This document shows positions 36,180-45,260 of a stretch of 64,000 nucleotides of DNA, piece by piece. Numbering within the stretch: the stretch's first letter is position 1; each line of letters opens with the position of its first letter. Where the stretch lies: positions 1,552,001 to 1,616,000 of the forward strand of contig NZ_CP129970.2 in NCBI RefSeq assembly GCF_030503895.2. The letters run 5' to 3'. The notes below the pieces were generated by a model that saw only the letters and a program-made list of their open reading frames with translations, ran no database searches and was not told the origin of the DNA. The translations under genes and the position numbers were made by a program. The DNA comes from Marivirga arenosa. GTDB taxonomy: Bacteria > Bacteroidota > Bacteroidia > Cytophagales > Cyclobacteriaceae.

Positions 36180-36797
36180 ATGGATAAGAAAACAAAAGTT
36201 AAAGAATTATCATTTTTTGAAAGGGTTGAAAAGATGCACCCCTATAAAATGATATTTATTCTAAGTTTATTTGGAAGCACTTTAATTTTCTTTTTTTTAT
36301 TGTTCTCATTTTTTATGAGTCTTGGAAATGAGGGAAATAAAGAAATAGAATTACCGGCTGTTTTTACACTTAGTACAATATTGATTGCTGCCTCAAGTTT
36401 TATGATTCACCCAATTCATAAATTATTCAAAGCCCAAGAAATATCGTCTTTGTTAATGGCGCTGAGGGTTACATTTTTTCTCGGCTTAGGTTTTGCACTT
36501 TGCCAGTTCTTAGGTTGGAAAATGCTTAGAGAATCAGATGTATTATTTTCGTCTCATGTTTCTGCTTCTTTTTTATATGTACTTACTGCTTTACATGCTG
36601 CTCACTTTTTAGCTGCTCACACCTATTTAGGGTTTTTGATTTTTCAAACCCACTCCATTTCTAAAGATCCAGTAAAATATTTAATAGCAGAAACTAATCC
36701 TTTTTGGCATTTAAAATATGAATTGCTGATTAAAGGATGGCATTTTTTAGGTATTTTATGGGGGGTGTTGATCTTGAGTTTTTGGGTGTTTTTGTAG
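36180..36797 (+). CDS. Heme-copper oxidase subunit III-like membrane protein
   Basis: The 205-residue protein has about five membrane helices. The C-terminus (LHAAHFLAAHTYLGFLIF, then WHLKYELLIKGWHFLGILWG) looks like the last two helices of cytochrome oxidase subunit III, with its His-rich LHAAH pattern and final WHF motif. No other oxidase subunit gene lies nearby, so it may be a stand-alone paralogue rather than part of a cox operon. Its TAG stop overlaps the repeat element at 36796. Confidence 0.75.
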   Translation: MDKKTKVKELSFFERVEKMHPYKMIFILSLFGSTLIFFFLLFSFFMSLGNEGNKEIELPAVFTLSTILIAASSFMIHPIHKLFKAQEISSLLMALRVTFFLGLGFALCQFLGWKMLRESDVLFSSHVSASFLYVLTALHAAHFLAAHTYLGFLIFQTHSISKDPVKYLIAETNPFWHLKYELLIKGWHFLGILWGVLILSFWVFL

Positions 36798-36950
36798 CCC
36801 CCTAGCCCCCAAAGGGGGAATACTCACAGAAAAACATTTGCATTTTAATTAGTTTCTTCGCTAAGAAATTTACGTTAAAAGAGATGAAACTTATCATTTA
36901 TTACTAATCTAAATCGGAGAGAGAAATCCCCCTTTGGGGGTTAGGGGGCT
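36796..36950. repeat. 155-bp MITE-like element with 24-base terminal inverted repeats
   Basis: The left end 36796-36819 begins AGCCCCCTAGCCCCC and continues AAAGGGGGA; the right end 36927-36950 is its reverse complement with one mismatch. Each arm is itself a hairpin (CCCCC-AAA-GGGGG). The 107-base centre is AT-rich with no open frame. The element fills the gap between two convergent genes, and its ends overlap the stop of the gene before it. Confidence 0.78.
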
Positions 36951-36954
36951 GCGG

Positions 36955-37872
36955 CTAGGAGGCCTTATAAATATCCTCTAATGCCTCATCCAACTTTTCA
37001 AACTTAAATTCGAATCCTGACTGAAGCGTTTTTTTAGCACTTACCTTATTACCTCCCAAAACCATTTGAGCCATTTCGCCTAATAATAATTTCATAGCAA
37101 AAGCAGGCACATTTGGCAGAATCAAAGGTTTATTTAAAACTTTTGCAACTGCGCGCGTTACTTCTTTATTCGTATTTGGATTTTCTCCAACGCCATTATA
37201 TACTCCAGTTAATTTATTTTTTAAACTGTGTAAAAATAGCCTTGTTAAGTCATCGATGTGGATCCAGCTCATCCATTGCTTTCCTGAACCTAAGGGTGCA
37301 CCGGCAAATAATTTGATGGGCTGAGCTAATTGTGGTAATGCTCCGCCTTTATCTGTTAAGACTATTCCTATTCTGATTTTAGCAACTGGAATATTCAATG
37401 CTTCAAATTGATCTACAGAAGCTTCCCATTTTTTGGTTACATCAGCTAAGAAATCATTGCCAACTTCAGAGTCTTCATCTACCCATTTATCACCAGTGTT
37501 CATACCATAATAGCCAATAGCACTTGCGCTTATTAAATGTTTAGGTGCATATTCAGGATTAGCTTGAATTTTATCGAATAGAAGTTGAACAGATTTTGTT
37601 CTGCTTTCAATAATTACTTTTTTACGCTCCTCTGTCCAACGTTTGTCAGCTACTCCAGCACCAGCTAAATGGATAATCACATCTGCAAACTCGAAAGCCT
37701 TTTCATCAATTTGCTGCTTTCCTATATTCCATTCAAACTGTTGATAAGGATAGTTTTTCTTTATGCTCCTTGTTAAATGGGCAACTTCATATCCCTTAGA
37801 TTTTAATAGAGCAGAAAGTTCAGTTCCTACAAGTCCAGAGCCACCGGTTATTAATATATTTTTCATATTCAT
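36955..37872 (-). CDS. TIGR01777-family epimerase/oxidoreductase (YfcH-like)
   Basis: An extended short-chain dehydrogenase of the SDR39U1 type, 305 residues. ITGGSGLVGTEL near residues 7-18 is the NAD(P)-binding loop; HLAGAGVADKRWT, SASAIGYYGMN and the C-terminal DUF1731 region (PAFAMKLLLGEMAQMVLGG with KVSAKKTLQSGFEF) are typical. The substrate is unknown. ATG 37866 is an alternative start two codons in. Confidence 0.9.
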   Translation of the reverse strand: MNMKNILITGGSGLVGTELSALLKSKGYEVAHLTRSIKKNYPYQQFEWNIGKQQIDEKAFEFADVIIHLAGAGVADKRWTEERKKVIIESRTKSVQLLFDKIQANPEYAPKHLISASAIGYYGMNTGDKWVDEDSEVGNDFLADVTKKWEASVDQFEALNIPVAKIRIGIVLTDKGGALPQLAQPIKLFAGAPLGSGKQWMSWIHIDDLTRLFLHSLKNKLTGVYNGVGENPNTNKEVTRAVAKVLNKPLILPNVPAFAMKLLLGEMAQMVLGGNKVSAKKTLQSGFEFKFEKLDEALEDIYKAS

Positions 37873-37992
37873 AAGTTCTATCTTCTTAACTACTGCTAAG
37901 CAAATTAGTTGGGAATCGGCTCAGTAAAATAATATTAGGCCTGATTATTGGTTATGGAATAACATAAATAGCTACACCATTATGTTTATATT

Positions 37993-38000
37993 TACGTTTG
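37993..38000 (+). promoter_or_regulatory. Candidate -7 box TACGTTTG
   Basis: An exact TAnnTTTG match, 24 bases before ATG 38024. It lies downstream of the more distal ATG 37982, which argues for the later start. Confidence 0.45.
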
Positions 38001-38023
38001 CAATCAAAAAGAATCTTATTGAT

Positions 38024-38716
38024 ATGTTAAAAGGAATCTTATTACCGTTCATTTTGCTTTTCAGCATCAGTCCCTTATTTGCACAATATCAAACGGTCGG
38101 CAGTGCTCATAATTTGTTAGGTGTAGATGTTGAAGGATATGAGGTTGATTTACCTTTTTCTAAGGAAAAAGCTCAGAATAGCTGGAAAGAATACGCCAAG
38201 GATTTTGGTAGAAGTGAAGATACTCAAAACCATAAGACCTATCAAACTACATTCCGAACTGATATTTATGTGGAGGAGGTCTTGATTTTTAGTCAAATTA
38301 CAGGAAATACCGAAAAAAGTGTGTTGTGGATGGGGATTGATCCACAAGGCATTCCAAAAGAGATCTACCCAGAGCTACAAAAAGCAGTTGAGGAGTTTGT
38401 ATATAATTTCAACCTAAAAATGAGGACGGATTTAGCTCAAAAGAAAATAGATGAGTCCGAACAAGCGGCAACTTATCTAAGTAAAGAATTTGAGGATCTT
38501 AAAAGGGATGAACGTAAAAATCAAAAAAATTATGAGCGCACAAATGAAAAGATTTTAGAATACGAACAAGAGCTAAAAGAATTGAGAAATGACTCTACAC
38601 AGTATGTTCAAACTTTAGAAAATCTTAAAAACTCCATAGATTCATTATATTCTGAAATTGAAAAAGTTAAATCTGTGGTGGAAGTATATAAAGAGAAATT
38701 AAAGGAGATTAACTAA
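38024..38716 (+). CDS. Secreted or periplasmic protein with C-terminal coiled coil
   Basis: From ATG 38024 the protein has 230 residues with a signal peptide (MLKGILLPFILLFSISPLFAQ). A globular N-terminal part of about 110 residues (LLGVDVEGYEVDLPFSKEKA) precedes a long coiled coil from about 125 (MRTDLAQKKIDESEQAAT onward). No family is recognised. The upstream ATG 37982 would put 14 residues ahead of the leader and start before the promoter box, so I reject it. Confidence 0.75.
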   Translation: MLKGILLPFILLFSISPLFAQYQTVGSAHNLLGVDVEGYEVDLPFSKEKAQNSWKEYAKDFGRSEDTQNHKTYQTTFRTDIYVEEVLIFSQITGNTEKSVLWMGIDPQGIPKEIYPELQKAVEEFVYNFNLKMRTDLAQKKIDESEQAATYLSKEFEDLKRDERKNQKNYERTNEKILEYEQELKELRNDSTQYVQTLENLKNSIDSLYSEIEKVKSVVEVYKEKLKEIN

Positions 38717-38720
38717 AGAG

Positions 38721-39455
38721 CTATTTCTGCTTTTTTTTAAGTCGAACATAAACTAGTTTCAGATTATTTTTATTTCCTATGCGCTCCTCGATCTCAAAAT
38801 TTTTAATGGATTTGATAAGAGGGGTAAGTTTAGGATAACCATAGTTTCTCGAATCAAAATTAGGTTGTTTCTTTTGCAATAAGTTTCCGACATCACCTAA
38901 GAATGCCCATCCGTCATCATCAGCTAAATCGGAAATGGTACTTGATATCAGTTTAATGTCTTTTTGAGTAATTTTATCAACATTAGGTTTTGATTTATCA
39001 GAACTAGCTTCTTTTTCTTCAGGTTGGGTATTTAATATTTCTATATATATAAACTTATCACAAGCCACTATAAATGGATTAGGGGTTTTCTTTTCTCCAA
39101 TTCCATAAACTTTCATGCCTGCCTCTCGGAGCCTGGTAGCCAATCGGGTAAAATCACTATCACTGGAAACCAAGCAAAAGCCATCTACTTTTTCGGAATA
39201 TAAGATATCCATTGCATCTATGATCATGGCCGAATCAGTAGCATTTTTCCCAGTGGTGTAGCCATATTGCTGTATGGGTGTGATGGCATTTTCCAACAAT
39301 AAGTTTTTCCACTTACTTAAATTAGGCTTAGTCCAATCCCCATAAATTCTCTTAATAGTGGGATTACCGTATTTAGCAATTTCCTCCATCATTTCTTTCA
39401 CATTGGCCGAAGGAATGTTATCCCCATCTATTAGTACTGCTAAATTGATATCCAT
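38721..39455 (-). CDS. NYN-domain protein with C-terminal OST-HTH/LOTUS domain
   Basis: The 244-residue protein has a PIN-like NYN nuclease domain (about 4-150): acidic residues in VLIDGDNIP, TDSAMIIDAMD and SSDSDFTRLA are the usual metal ligands. A C-terminal winged-helix OST-HTH domain (about 165-240) is typical of RNA-binding LabA-like/NYN proteins. It is probably an RNA-cleaving or RNA-binding protein; the target is unknown. It is convergent with the preceding coiled-coil gene, four bases apart. Confidence 0.86.
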   Translation of the reverse strand: MDINLAVLIDGDNIPSANVKEMMEEIAKYGNPTIKRIYGDWTKPNLSKWKNLLLENAITPIQQYGYTTGKNATDSAMIIDAMDILYSEKVDGFCLVSSDSDFTRLATRLREAGMKVYGIGEKKTPNPFIVACDKFIYIEILNTQPEEKEASSDKSKPNVDKITQKDIKLISSTISDLADDDGWAFLGDVGNLLQKKQPNFDSRNYGYPKLTPLIKSIKNFEIEERIGNKNNLKLVYVRLKKKQK

Positions 39456-39557
39456 TTTTTATGCGGTTAAGTTGTTATTAACATTGTACTGCTTTAAAGT
39501 GAATTAGTTGGTGCAACAGCAATTTATATCCATTGATCCTGATGCATGAGTAATCGG

Positions 39558-40229
39558 TTACTCTACCATATTGTAATAGATTTCAAATTCACCATATTCT
39601 TCCTTAGGTAAATTTTGAAAAGAAGTAGTAGTGATCCATGCATCCTTGAAAACGGATTCGTATTCAATGAAAAACATTTTTTGACCTCTATCGAAGTAGT
39701 CATAGAAAAAATTTACGATAGGATCCAATCCAGAGCTACCACCTCCAGCGGAGAAAAGTTCTAACTCTTCACCCGGAGATAAAACAAGCCCATCAATAAG
39801 GCTAGCTGCATTAAATGAATATACGGTGTCACTATTTCTCTCATTATAGAAATGATAGAGGTTGTGGTGAAGGAAGGTGGAGTCTTTCTCTTTAATGTAT
39901 AATCCTTTTATAAATGCTGGGCCAAGGCCTTTGTTTTTGATACTTATCGAAAAACCACTTTCTCCCGAATATGGAATAAATTGTAAGTAAGGTAATACTG
40001 CAGCTTTTTGCTGTTTTACTGTTAACTCATATTGCTTATCTAAAATATAGCTTTGATATAAAAGAACTACCAAAGTAAAAAGCGCTATGGCCATGGCCGA
40101 TAAACTGACAATTTTATCGGCATTCCAAAACTTCTTTTTAGGGGCTTTCTGATTATATCTTTTTTTATAATAAGGTTTTTTATTTTTACTCTTTTTTTCT
40201 TGATACTGGTTTTCAGGTTTTTTTTCCAT
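39558..40229 (-). CDS. Hypothetical single-pass membrane protein with basic N-terminus
   Basis: The 223-residue protein has a very basic N-terminal 40 residues (many Lys in KKSKNKKPYYKKRYNQK), one membrane helix at about 42-65 (SLSAMAIALFTLVVLLYQSY), and a C-terminal extracytoplasmic domain of about 155 residues with beta-strand-like pattern (FSISIKNKGLGPAFIKGLYI). No family is recognised. Confidence 0.72.
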   Translation of the reverse strand: MEKKPENQYQEKKSKNKKPYYKKRYNQKAPKKKFWNADKIVSLSAMAIALFTLVVLLYQSYILDKQYELTVKQQKAAVLPYLQFIPYSGESGFSISIKNKGLGPAFIKGLYIKEKDSTFLHHNLYHFYNERNSDTVYSFNAASLIDGLVLSPGEELELFSAGGGSSGLDPIVNFFYDYFDRGQKMFFIEYESVFKDAWITTTSFQNLPKEEYGEFEIYYNMVE

Positions 40230-40319
40230 TCTTCTTTAAGGGGATATTTCAAATTTACGTCTTAATGATACGGTCAATTTTAATAGAATCCTAAAAAATC
40301 TATTCAAGAATGTTATGAG

Positions 40320-41510
40320 CTAATTTGAAATAAGTGGGTTTTTAGAATTTAGAAAATACAAACCTAAAACTGGCCCTATAGCTAAAATACTAAACAAGTA
40401 TTCTGGCCTCAGCTCTATTCTTAGAATATTTAATAATTGAATGCTCATGATAGTAATGGCAAATCCGATTGAATTTACAATGGTTAATGCAGTGCCTTTA
40501 TTTTCAGCAGGTGCATGAGTAGCGACTAAGGTTGAAAAAAGAGGAGAGTCAGCTATTACTACCATTCCCCAGAAAATTAAAAACCCAATGAAAAGTGCGG
40601 GATTGAAATACATAACTGCTATTGGCGAAATTAGACAACATAGGCCAGATAAGGATAGAGACCATGCAGCTGTTTTTTTAGTCCCCAAGCTTTCTGAAAT
40701 ATATCCACCGGATATACATGCTATACTTCCAACACCAATAATTATAAATGACATTAAAGAAATGTTGAATTCTACGGTTTTATGGAAACCTTGATAGACG
40801 CCAAGAAATATAGGGACAAAAGCCCAGAAGGCATATAGTTCCCACATATGGCCGAAGTATCCAAAAGCAGAAGCCCTAAACTCTTTCTTTTTAAACACTT
40901 GAAAAAAAGCTGTAAAATCGGGTCTTTGACTCCTTCTGCGATTGGGCCCATCGGCTAAAAAGAACATGAGCAATCCTCCAACGAAAGCTAATGATGAAGT
41001 GAAATATAGGACGAATTCCCATTGAATATCTTGTGTGAATAAATTTAATAGATGAGGAAAAGCGGTTCCTAATACTAAAGCCCCAACTAAAAACCCTAAA
41101 GATTTTCCTAATCCTTTTTCAAAATAATCTGATGCAATTTTCATTCCTACTGGATAAATACCTGCGAGGAAAAAGCCTGTTGCAAATCTAGAGCTAATTA
41201 AACTAACTAATGTATTTTCTTCCCAAACAGCTCCCAAATTAAAAAGTGACCCTATGATAGCACAAACAAAAAACACCTTAGAAGGAGAAAAGCGATCCGC
41301 TATGGAAAGAATAGCAAAAACTAATGTTCCTGATATGAATCCAAATTGCACAGCAGATGTCAGGTTTCCTAAAGCGGTGGGCGCCAGGTTAAAATTCAAT
41401 AATAAATCCGGCATTACCGCATTACCTGCAAACCATAAAGAAGTACAGCAGAATTGAGAAAATACTACAATCGGTAGCACATAAGGAGGAGGATTCTTCA
41501 TAGATATCAA
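40320..41510 (-). CDS. Major facilitator superfamily transporter
   Basis: The 396-residue protein has about 12 membrane helices. The loop between helices 2 and 3 (SIADRFSPSKV) matches MFS motif A in a loose form. The central loop (ADGPNRRRSQRPDFTAF) separates the two six-helix halves. The substrate cannot be inferred; no binding-protein or regulator gene is adjacent. Confidence 0.85.
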   Translation of the reverse strand: MISMKNPPPYVLPIVVFSQFCCTSLWFAGNAVMPDLLLNFNLAPTALGNLTSAVQFGFISGTLVFAILSIADRFSPSKVFFVCAIIGSLFNLGAVWEENTLVSLISSRFATGFFLAGIYPVGMKIASDYFEKGLGKSLGFLVGALVLGTAFPHLLNLFTQDIQWEFVLYFTSSLAFVGGLLMFFLADGPNRRRSQRPDFTAFFQVFKKKEFRASAFGYFGHMWELYAFWAFVPIFLGVYQGFHKTVEFNISLMSFIIIGVGSIACISGGYISESLGTKKTAAWSLSLSGLCCLISPIAVMYFNPALFIGFLIFWGMVVIADSPLFSTLVATHAPAENKGTALTIVNSIGFAITIMSIQLLNILRIELRPEYLFSILAIGPVLGLYFLNSKNPLISN

Positions 41511-41603
41511 TTAGATAAATTGAAATTAATTATTTCCTCTTATAAATAATGGATATGCAGAGATAGATTTATAAAATCTCTGATTGTTAAAATAGAAGGG
41601 CTT

Positions 41604-42416
41604 TCATAAAAAGCCATTTACCATTTTCTCGCTTTCTTCCCAAAGTCTTTCTCGTGCAGCGGAGCTATTGGCTAATGCGCTAGCTTTTTTAACTTTTTTA
41701 TCCTTAAAATACTCACCATTCTTATCTTTTGGGAGGTCTTGAGTAGCAAGATATATGGAAGTGGATGCCCCTTCTCTTGTGGTTTTCATGAAGGGCTTTC
41801 CTAATTTCCACATAATTTTTAAGAAGCCAGATAAGGAATCTCCAAAACCAGAATCGATCACGCCAGGGTGTAAAGCATAAGAGGTCATTCCTTTATCGAC
41901 TAAGGATTTGGTAAACAAGATATTATATAATTTGGCATTGCCGTAGCCTTTTATTGCTGAATAGTTTTTCTGTAAATTCAAATCAGACCAATTTGGATTT
42001 CCTGCTCGATGTGCTTCTGAACTAACATTTATTACCTTGGTTTTGCTTTTTTCGAGCAGCGGCATGATGGTTTTCACTAATAAGAAATGACCTAAGTGAT
42101 TGACAGCCAGGTGTAACTCATAGCCATCTTTACTTTCTTTTCTTTCCTGAAAAGTACCACCAGCGTTATTTATTAATACATCTAAATGATCTGTGAGTTT
42201 AAGCAATTCCTCAGCAGCTTTTTTTACGGAATTTAAATCAGCCAAATCACATTGAATAATACTTACATGAGATTTTTTATCCCAATTGGAAATGATTTCC
42301 TCAGCTTTTTGAGTATTTCTAACTAGGAAAATTAGCTTATTGCCTTGTTCTAATAATGCTTCTGATGTAGCAAGCCCTATACCTGAGGTTGCGCCTGTTA
42401 TAGCTATGGTTTTCAT
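41604..42416 (-). CDS. Short-chain dehydrogenase/reductase, retinol dehydrogenase-like
   Basis: The 270-residue SDR has the cofactor loop TGATSGIGLA (residues 7-16), NNAGG near 88, and the catalytic Ser in VINVSSEAH, Tyr-x-x-x-Lys in YGNAKLYN. The length and YGNAKLYNILFT are typical of the RDH11-14/WW-oxidoreductase group. The substrate is unknown; in a rhodopsin-containing organism a retinoid role is tempting but is not supported by position. Confidence 0.86.
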   Translation of the reverse strand: MKTIAITGATSGIGLATSEALLEQGNKLIFLVRNTQKAEEIISNWDKKSHVSIIQCDLADLNSVKKAAEELLKLTDHLDVLINNAGGTFQERKESKDGYELHLAVNHLGHFLLVKTIMPLLEKSKTKVINVSSEAHRAGNPNWSDLNLQKNYSAIKGYGNAKLYNILFTKSLVDKGMTSYALHPGVIDSGFGDSLSGFLKIMWKLGKPFMKTTREGASTSIYLATQDLPKDKNGEYFKDKKVKKASALANSSAARERLWEESEKMVNGFL

Positions 42417-42456
42417 AAGTTGAATTTTCTACATCAACTTCAATATCACAAAATGG

Positions 42457-42906
42457 TTACTTAATTCTTTCATAATATGAATCGGAGCCATCTGCTGGAG
42501 AACCGTGAAAGAGTAAATATTCTTTATTGAGATAGATTGTACCGAAAGTGTTTTCAATTCCTACTTCTGAATTAAGATAAAATGCGGTTTCACCTCGCGT
42601 TTCCAGTTCCCAGAAAGTAGTGCTTGCTAACTCTCCTTTTCGATATACTAGAATAGAATCTACACCAATATTTAAAACATACTCCTCTTCTCGAACATCA
42701 GCCCAAGCTGCAGAAGTTGCTTCCGAACAGCAATATTGATATATCAATTGCCATTCCCCTATAAGCTCGCTTTTGAAGTCCTCAGAATTCCAGTTTTGCG
42801 TTTCATGATAATCATAAAATTTTTGATTATCGAATGGGGGTTCAAATTCCTTTTCACAAGCAACAAATAAAAATAAGGACAACGAAAATGGGATAGCTTT
42901 TTTCAT
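42457..42906 (-). CDS. Small lipoprotein
   Basis: The 149-residue protein has a lipoprotein leader (MKKAIPFSLSLFLFVAC). The body (GEWQLIYQYCCSEATSAAW, LNIGVDSILVYRKGELAST) resembles small lipocalin-like Bacteroidota proteins: beta-rich with a GEW-type start. The function is unknown. Confidence 0.75.
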   Translation of the reverse strand: MKKAIPFSLSLFLFVACEKEFEPPFDNQKFYDYHETQNWNSEDFKSELIGEWQLIYQYCCSEATSAAWADVREEEYVLNIGVDSILVYRKGELASTTFWELETRGETAFYLNSEVGIENTFGTIYLNKEYLLFHGSPADGSDSYYERIK

Positions 42907-42977
42907 GTTAAACGATTTTAGGTCAATTAATAGACCCGCTATTTCTTCCAGAAGTTGCTTGTATAAAATGGAATTTA

Positions 42978-43658
42978 CTAATCACCCAAATTCAAATCCT
43001 TTTTGAAAGATCTTGAAATAGTCAGCCAATCTTCACCAACTTTAACCTTCTCTTTTTGGTAGGCCATTATTTTATCCTGATTAATTACAAAAGAGCGGTG
43101 AATTTGAATAAATGATTCGGGTAATTCCTCTATCAATGTTTTTAAAGTCATTTTTGTTAAAATAGGCTTTTGACTTTCCAGATAGAACTTTAAATAGTCT
43201 CCTCTTGCTTCTATATATTTTATATCAGATAGCATGACCTTTACTTGCTGTCTTTCATGGGTTATGAATATATGATCTTTAGTATGTTTAATTTCTGCTT
43301 CGTTATCTAAATCAGATACCGCTTTCAGAAATCTTTCGAAGGATATGGGCTTTAATAAGTAATCAATAGCTTTTACTTCAAATGCATCAACAGCGTATTT
43401 TCTATACGCTGTAATGAAAATGACTTTCGGTCTAGTTGGATAACTTTTTATAAATGTAAGCCCATCTAAACCAGGCATTTCTATATCCAAAAATAGTAAA
43501 TCTACTTTATTACTCTTTAGAAACTCTCGTACTTCCCAAGCATCTTTAAAAACTCCCTTAAGTTCAAGGAAAGGGACTTTATCAGTATAATCGCTAATTA
43601 ATTCACGAGCTAAAGGCTCGTCATCTGCTATTACACATTTCCACTTTTTCATTGACAT
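42978..43658 (-). CDS. LytTR-family response regulator
   Basis: The 226-residue protein has a receiver domain (D12, D13, phosphoacceptor D58 in LLFLDIEMPG, T/S and K in ITAYRKYAVDAF and LLKPIS), and a C-terminal LytTR DNA-binding domain (ITHERQQVKVMLSDIKYIEARGD to IQIHRSFVIN). It is the partner of the LytS-type kinase, whose gene overlaps it by ten bases. Targets are probably nearby. Confidence 0.93.
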   Translation of the reverse strand: MSMKKWKCVIADDEPLARELISDYTDKVPFLELKGVFKDAWEVREFLKSNKVDLLFLDIEMPGLDGLTFIKSYPTRPKVIFITAYRKYAVDAFEVKAIDYLLKPISFERFLKAVSDLDNEAEIKHTKDHIFITHERQQVKVMLSDIKYIEARGDYLKFYLESQKPILTKMTLKTLIEELPESFIQIHRSFVINQDKIMAYQKEKVKVGEDWLTISRSFKKDLNLGD

Positions 43659-44653
43659 GGCAGTTCTATTTCGATATTAAAAATTTTACCAGTTATCATA
43701 TGGTTCATTTTGTAATGACTTTTGTATAAATAAGCCAATTGACTTTTAATATTTTTTAGTCCAATTGCTTGAGAATTTGATTCTGAACTGACGAAATTAT
43801 TAGAAAAAGAAATTTTAATCTTAGACTCAATCACTTCAATCATGTAATTAATAATTAATTCATCAGAATTATTTTTCCCACCGTGTTTAAAACAGTTTTC
43901 CATCAAGGTGATAAGTAGAAGTGGTGGAATTTGAATCTCATTTTGATTTCCAACATTCAATTCTTGATGTATTTTTAATCGGTCTCCAAACCTAAAACTC
44001 TCTATATAGATATAGTCTTCCAAAACCTTAACCTCATCTGATAATCTAACTAAGTTCTTTTTACTATTCTCTAATATATATTCCAGTAATGCACTTAGCC
44101 TTAATATAAGTTCTGGTGCTTTATCTGATTTTTTAAGGCTTAAAGCATATAAGTTATTCATGGTATTGAATAAGAAATGTGGATTCAGTTGGCTTTTTAA
44201 AAATTTCAATTCTGCCTCAGCCATGTTTTTCAATGCTTCATTCTTTTCTGTATCAGTTGCTCGCCATTTATCGATACTGGTAATGGCTAAAAAAAGCATG
44301 ACAATAAGAAATAAAACAGTATTTAATATGGCAAAATCCTGAGTGGCAGGAGGCATTAAATCATATTGATAATTGGCAATAAAAATGAAAATGATGGTAT
44401 TAAGTGTAAGAGTTATAAATTCTGCAATTATGAAAGTATATATTGAGTAAAGCGCAAACCTAAATTTTTTACCTTTTAGTAAAAACTGTGGAATAAGGTA
44501 GTAAGAAATAGTATATGCTAATCCAATGGTTATCGGCATGTAAATAGAAGAAAGTAAAAATGCCTCATTCCAATTATTGTTATAGCTCATCAAGAATGAA
44601 CAAAGCAAAAAGGATAGGCCCCAGAATAGGATATGGTATAATAATTTAAACAT
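43649..44653 (-). CDS. LytS-type sensor histidine kinase
   Basis: The 334-residue protein has four membrane helices (about 5-22, 33-53, 68-92, 108-127), then a His_kinase domain with H159 in LKSQLNPHFLFNTMNNL and a shortened HATPase (LLLITLMENCFKHG, SNSQAIGLKNIKSQL). It phosphorylates the LytTR regulator. The two genes are translationally coupled. No periplasmic sensor domain is visible, so sensing is probably within the membrane. Confidence 0.92.
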   Translation of the reverse strand: MFKLLYHILFWGLSFLLCSFLMSYNNNWNEAFLLSSIYMPITIGLAYTISYYLIPQFLLKGKKFRFALYSIYTFIIAEFITLTLNTIIFIFIANYQYDLMPPATQDFAILNTVLFLIVMLFLAITSIDKWRATDTEKNEALKNMAEAELKFLKSQLNPHFLFNTMNNLYALSLKKSDKAPELILRLSALLEYILENSKKNLVRLSDEVKVLEDYIYIESFRFGDRLKIHQELNVGNQNEIQIPPLLLITLMENCFKHGGKNNSDELIINYMIEVIESKIKISFSNNFVSSESNSQAIGLKNIKSQLAYLYKSHYKMNHMITGKIFNIEIELPCQ

Positions 44654-44694
44654 GAAGTGTAAATTTATACAAGAAATAATAAGAATACTTTATA

Positions 44695-44796
44695 ATCGAC
44701 CGATAACCGTTTTTAGTAGGCAGAATGCAATTTTGATACTTGAATAATATAAATACGTTATCCACCATTTTAAATTGGTTGATGATCGACTAATAA
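44695..44796. promoter_or_regulatory. Direct repeats ATCGAC(C/T)(G/A)ATAA, candidate LytTR regulator sites
   Basis: ATCGACCGATAA at 44695-44706 and ATCGACTAATAA at 44785-44796 match at 10 of 12 bases in the same orientation, 90 bases apart. They lie in the 198-base divergent region between the LytS kinase gene and the MotA/ExbB-like gene. That they are regulator sites is inference. Confidence 0.4.
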
Positions 44797-44851
44797 AAAA
44801 ACTTAAAGGATTACTTATTACACTTGCATTTCACTTAACCAAAAAAGAATT

Positions 44852-45196
44852 ATGAGCATTATTGAATTACATTTTACAGGAGGTATATTATTTATGGGAA
44901 TACTGTTTCTTTTATTAGTGGCAGTAATTATCACCTCAGTTATAGCATTTAAAAATAAGTCAGAGAGATGGCTTAAAATATCTCAGGAGATCGCACTATT
45001 TGCATTGGTTTTCGGAATCTTAGGTCAGTTGGTAGGCTTGTTTGGTGCTTTTGAAGCTATAGAACAAGTTGGAGAAGTTTCTCAAGCATTATTAGCTGGG
45101 GGTTTGAAAGTTTCTTCTTATCCTACCTTATATGGGCTTTTCATTTTTTTAGTTGGAAAAGGTTTAAAAATCGGATTTAGTTTAATTAATAAATAG
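44852..45196 (+). CDS. MotA/TolQ/ExbB-like small membrane protein
   Basis: The 114-residue protein has three hydrophobic helices (about 10-32, 45-66, 92-111). The segment LGQLVGLFGAFEAIEQVGEVS followed by LLAGGLKVSSYPTLYGLFIF matches the C-terminal helices of MotA/TolQ/ExbB proton channels, including the conserved Leu-Lys-Val-Ser/Thr-Leu-Tyr-Gly run. Such short relatives often sit beside LytTR systems in Bacteroidota; a channel role is unproven. It is followed by a terminator. Confidence 0.78.
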   Translation: MSIIELHFTGGILFMGILFLLLVAVIITSVIAFKNKSERWLKISQEIALFALVFGILGQLVGLFGAFEAIEQVGEVSQALLAGGLKVSSYPTLYGLFIFLVGKGLKIGFSLINK

Positions 45197-45260
45197 CCGT
45201 TCAAATTAAGAAAACCCAATAAGTGTCTCATGAATTATTGTGGAATTTTTTGAACAACTA

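Noticed and set aside
41604-42416. SDR as a retinal reductase working with the rhodopsin
   Set aside because: Similarity to retinol dehydrogenases is generic; it is 5 kb away, on the other strand, in an unrelated gene group.
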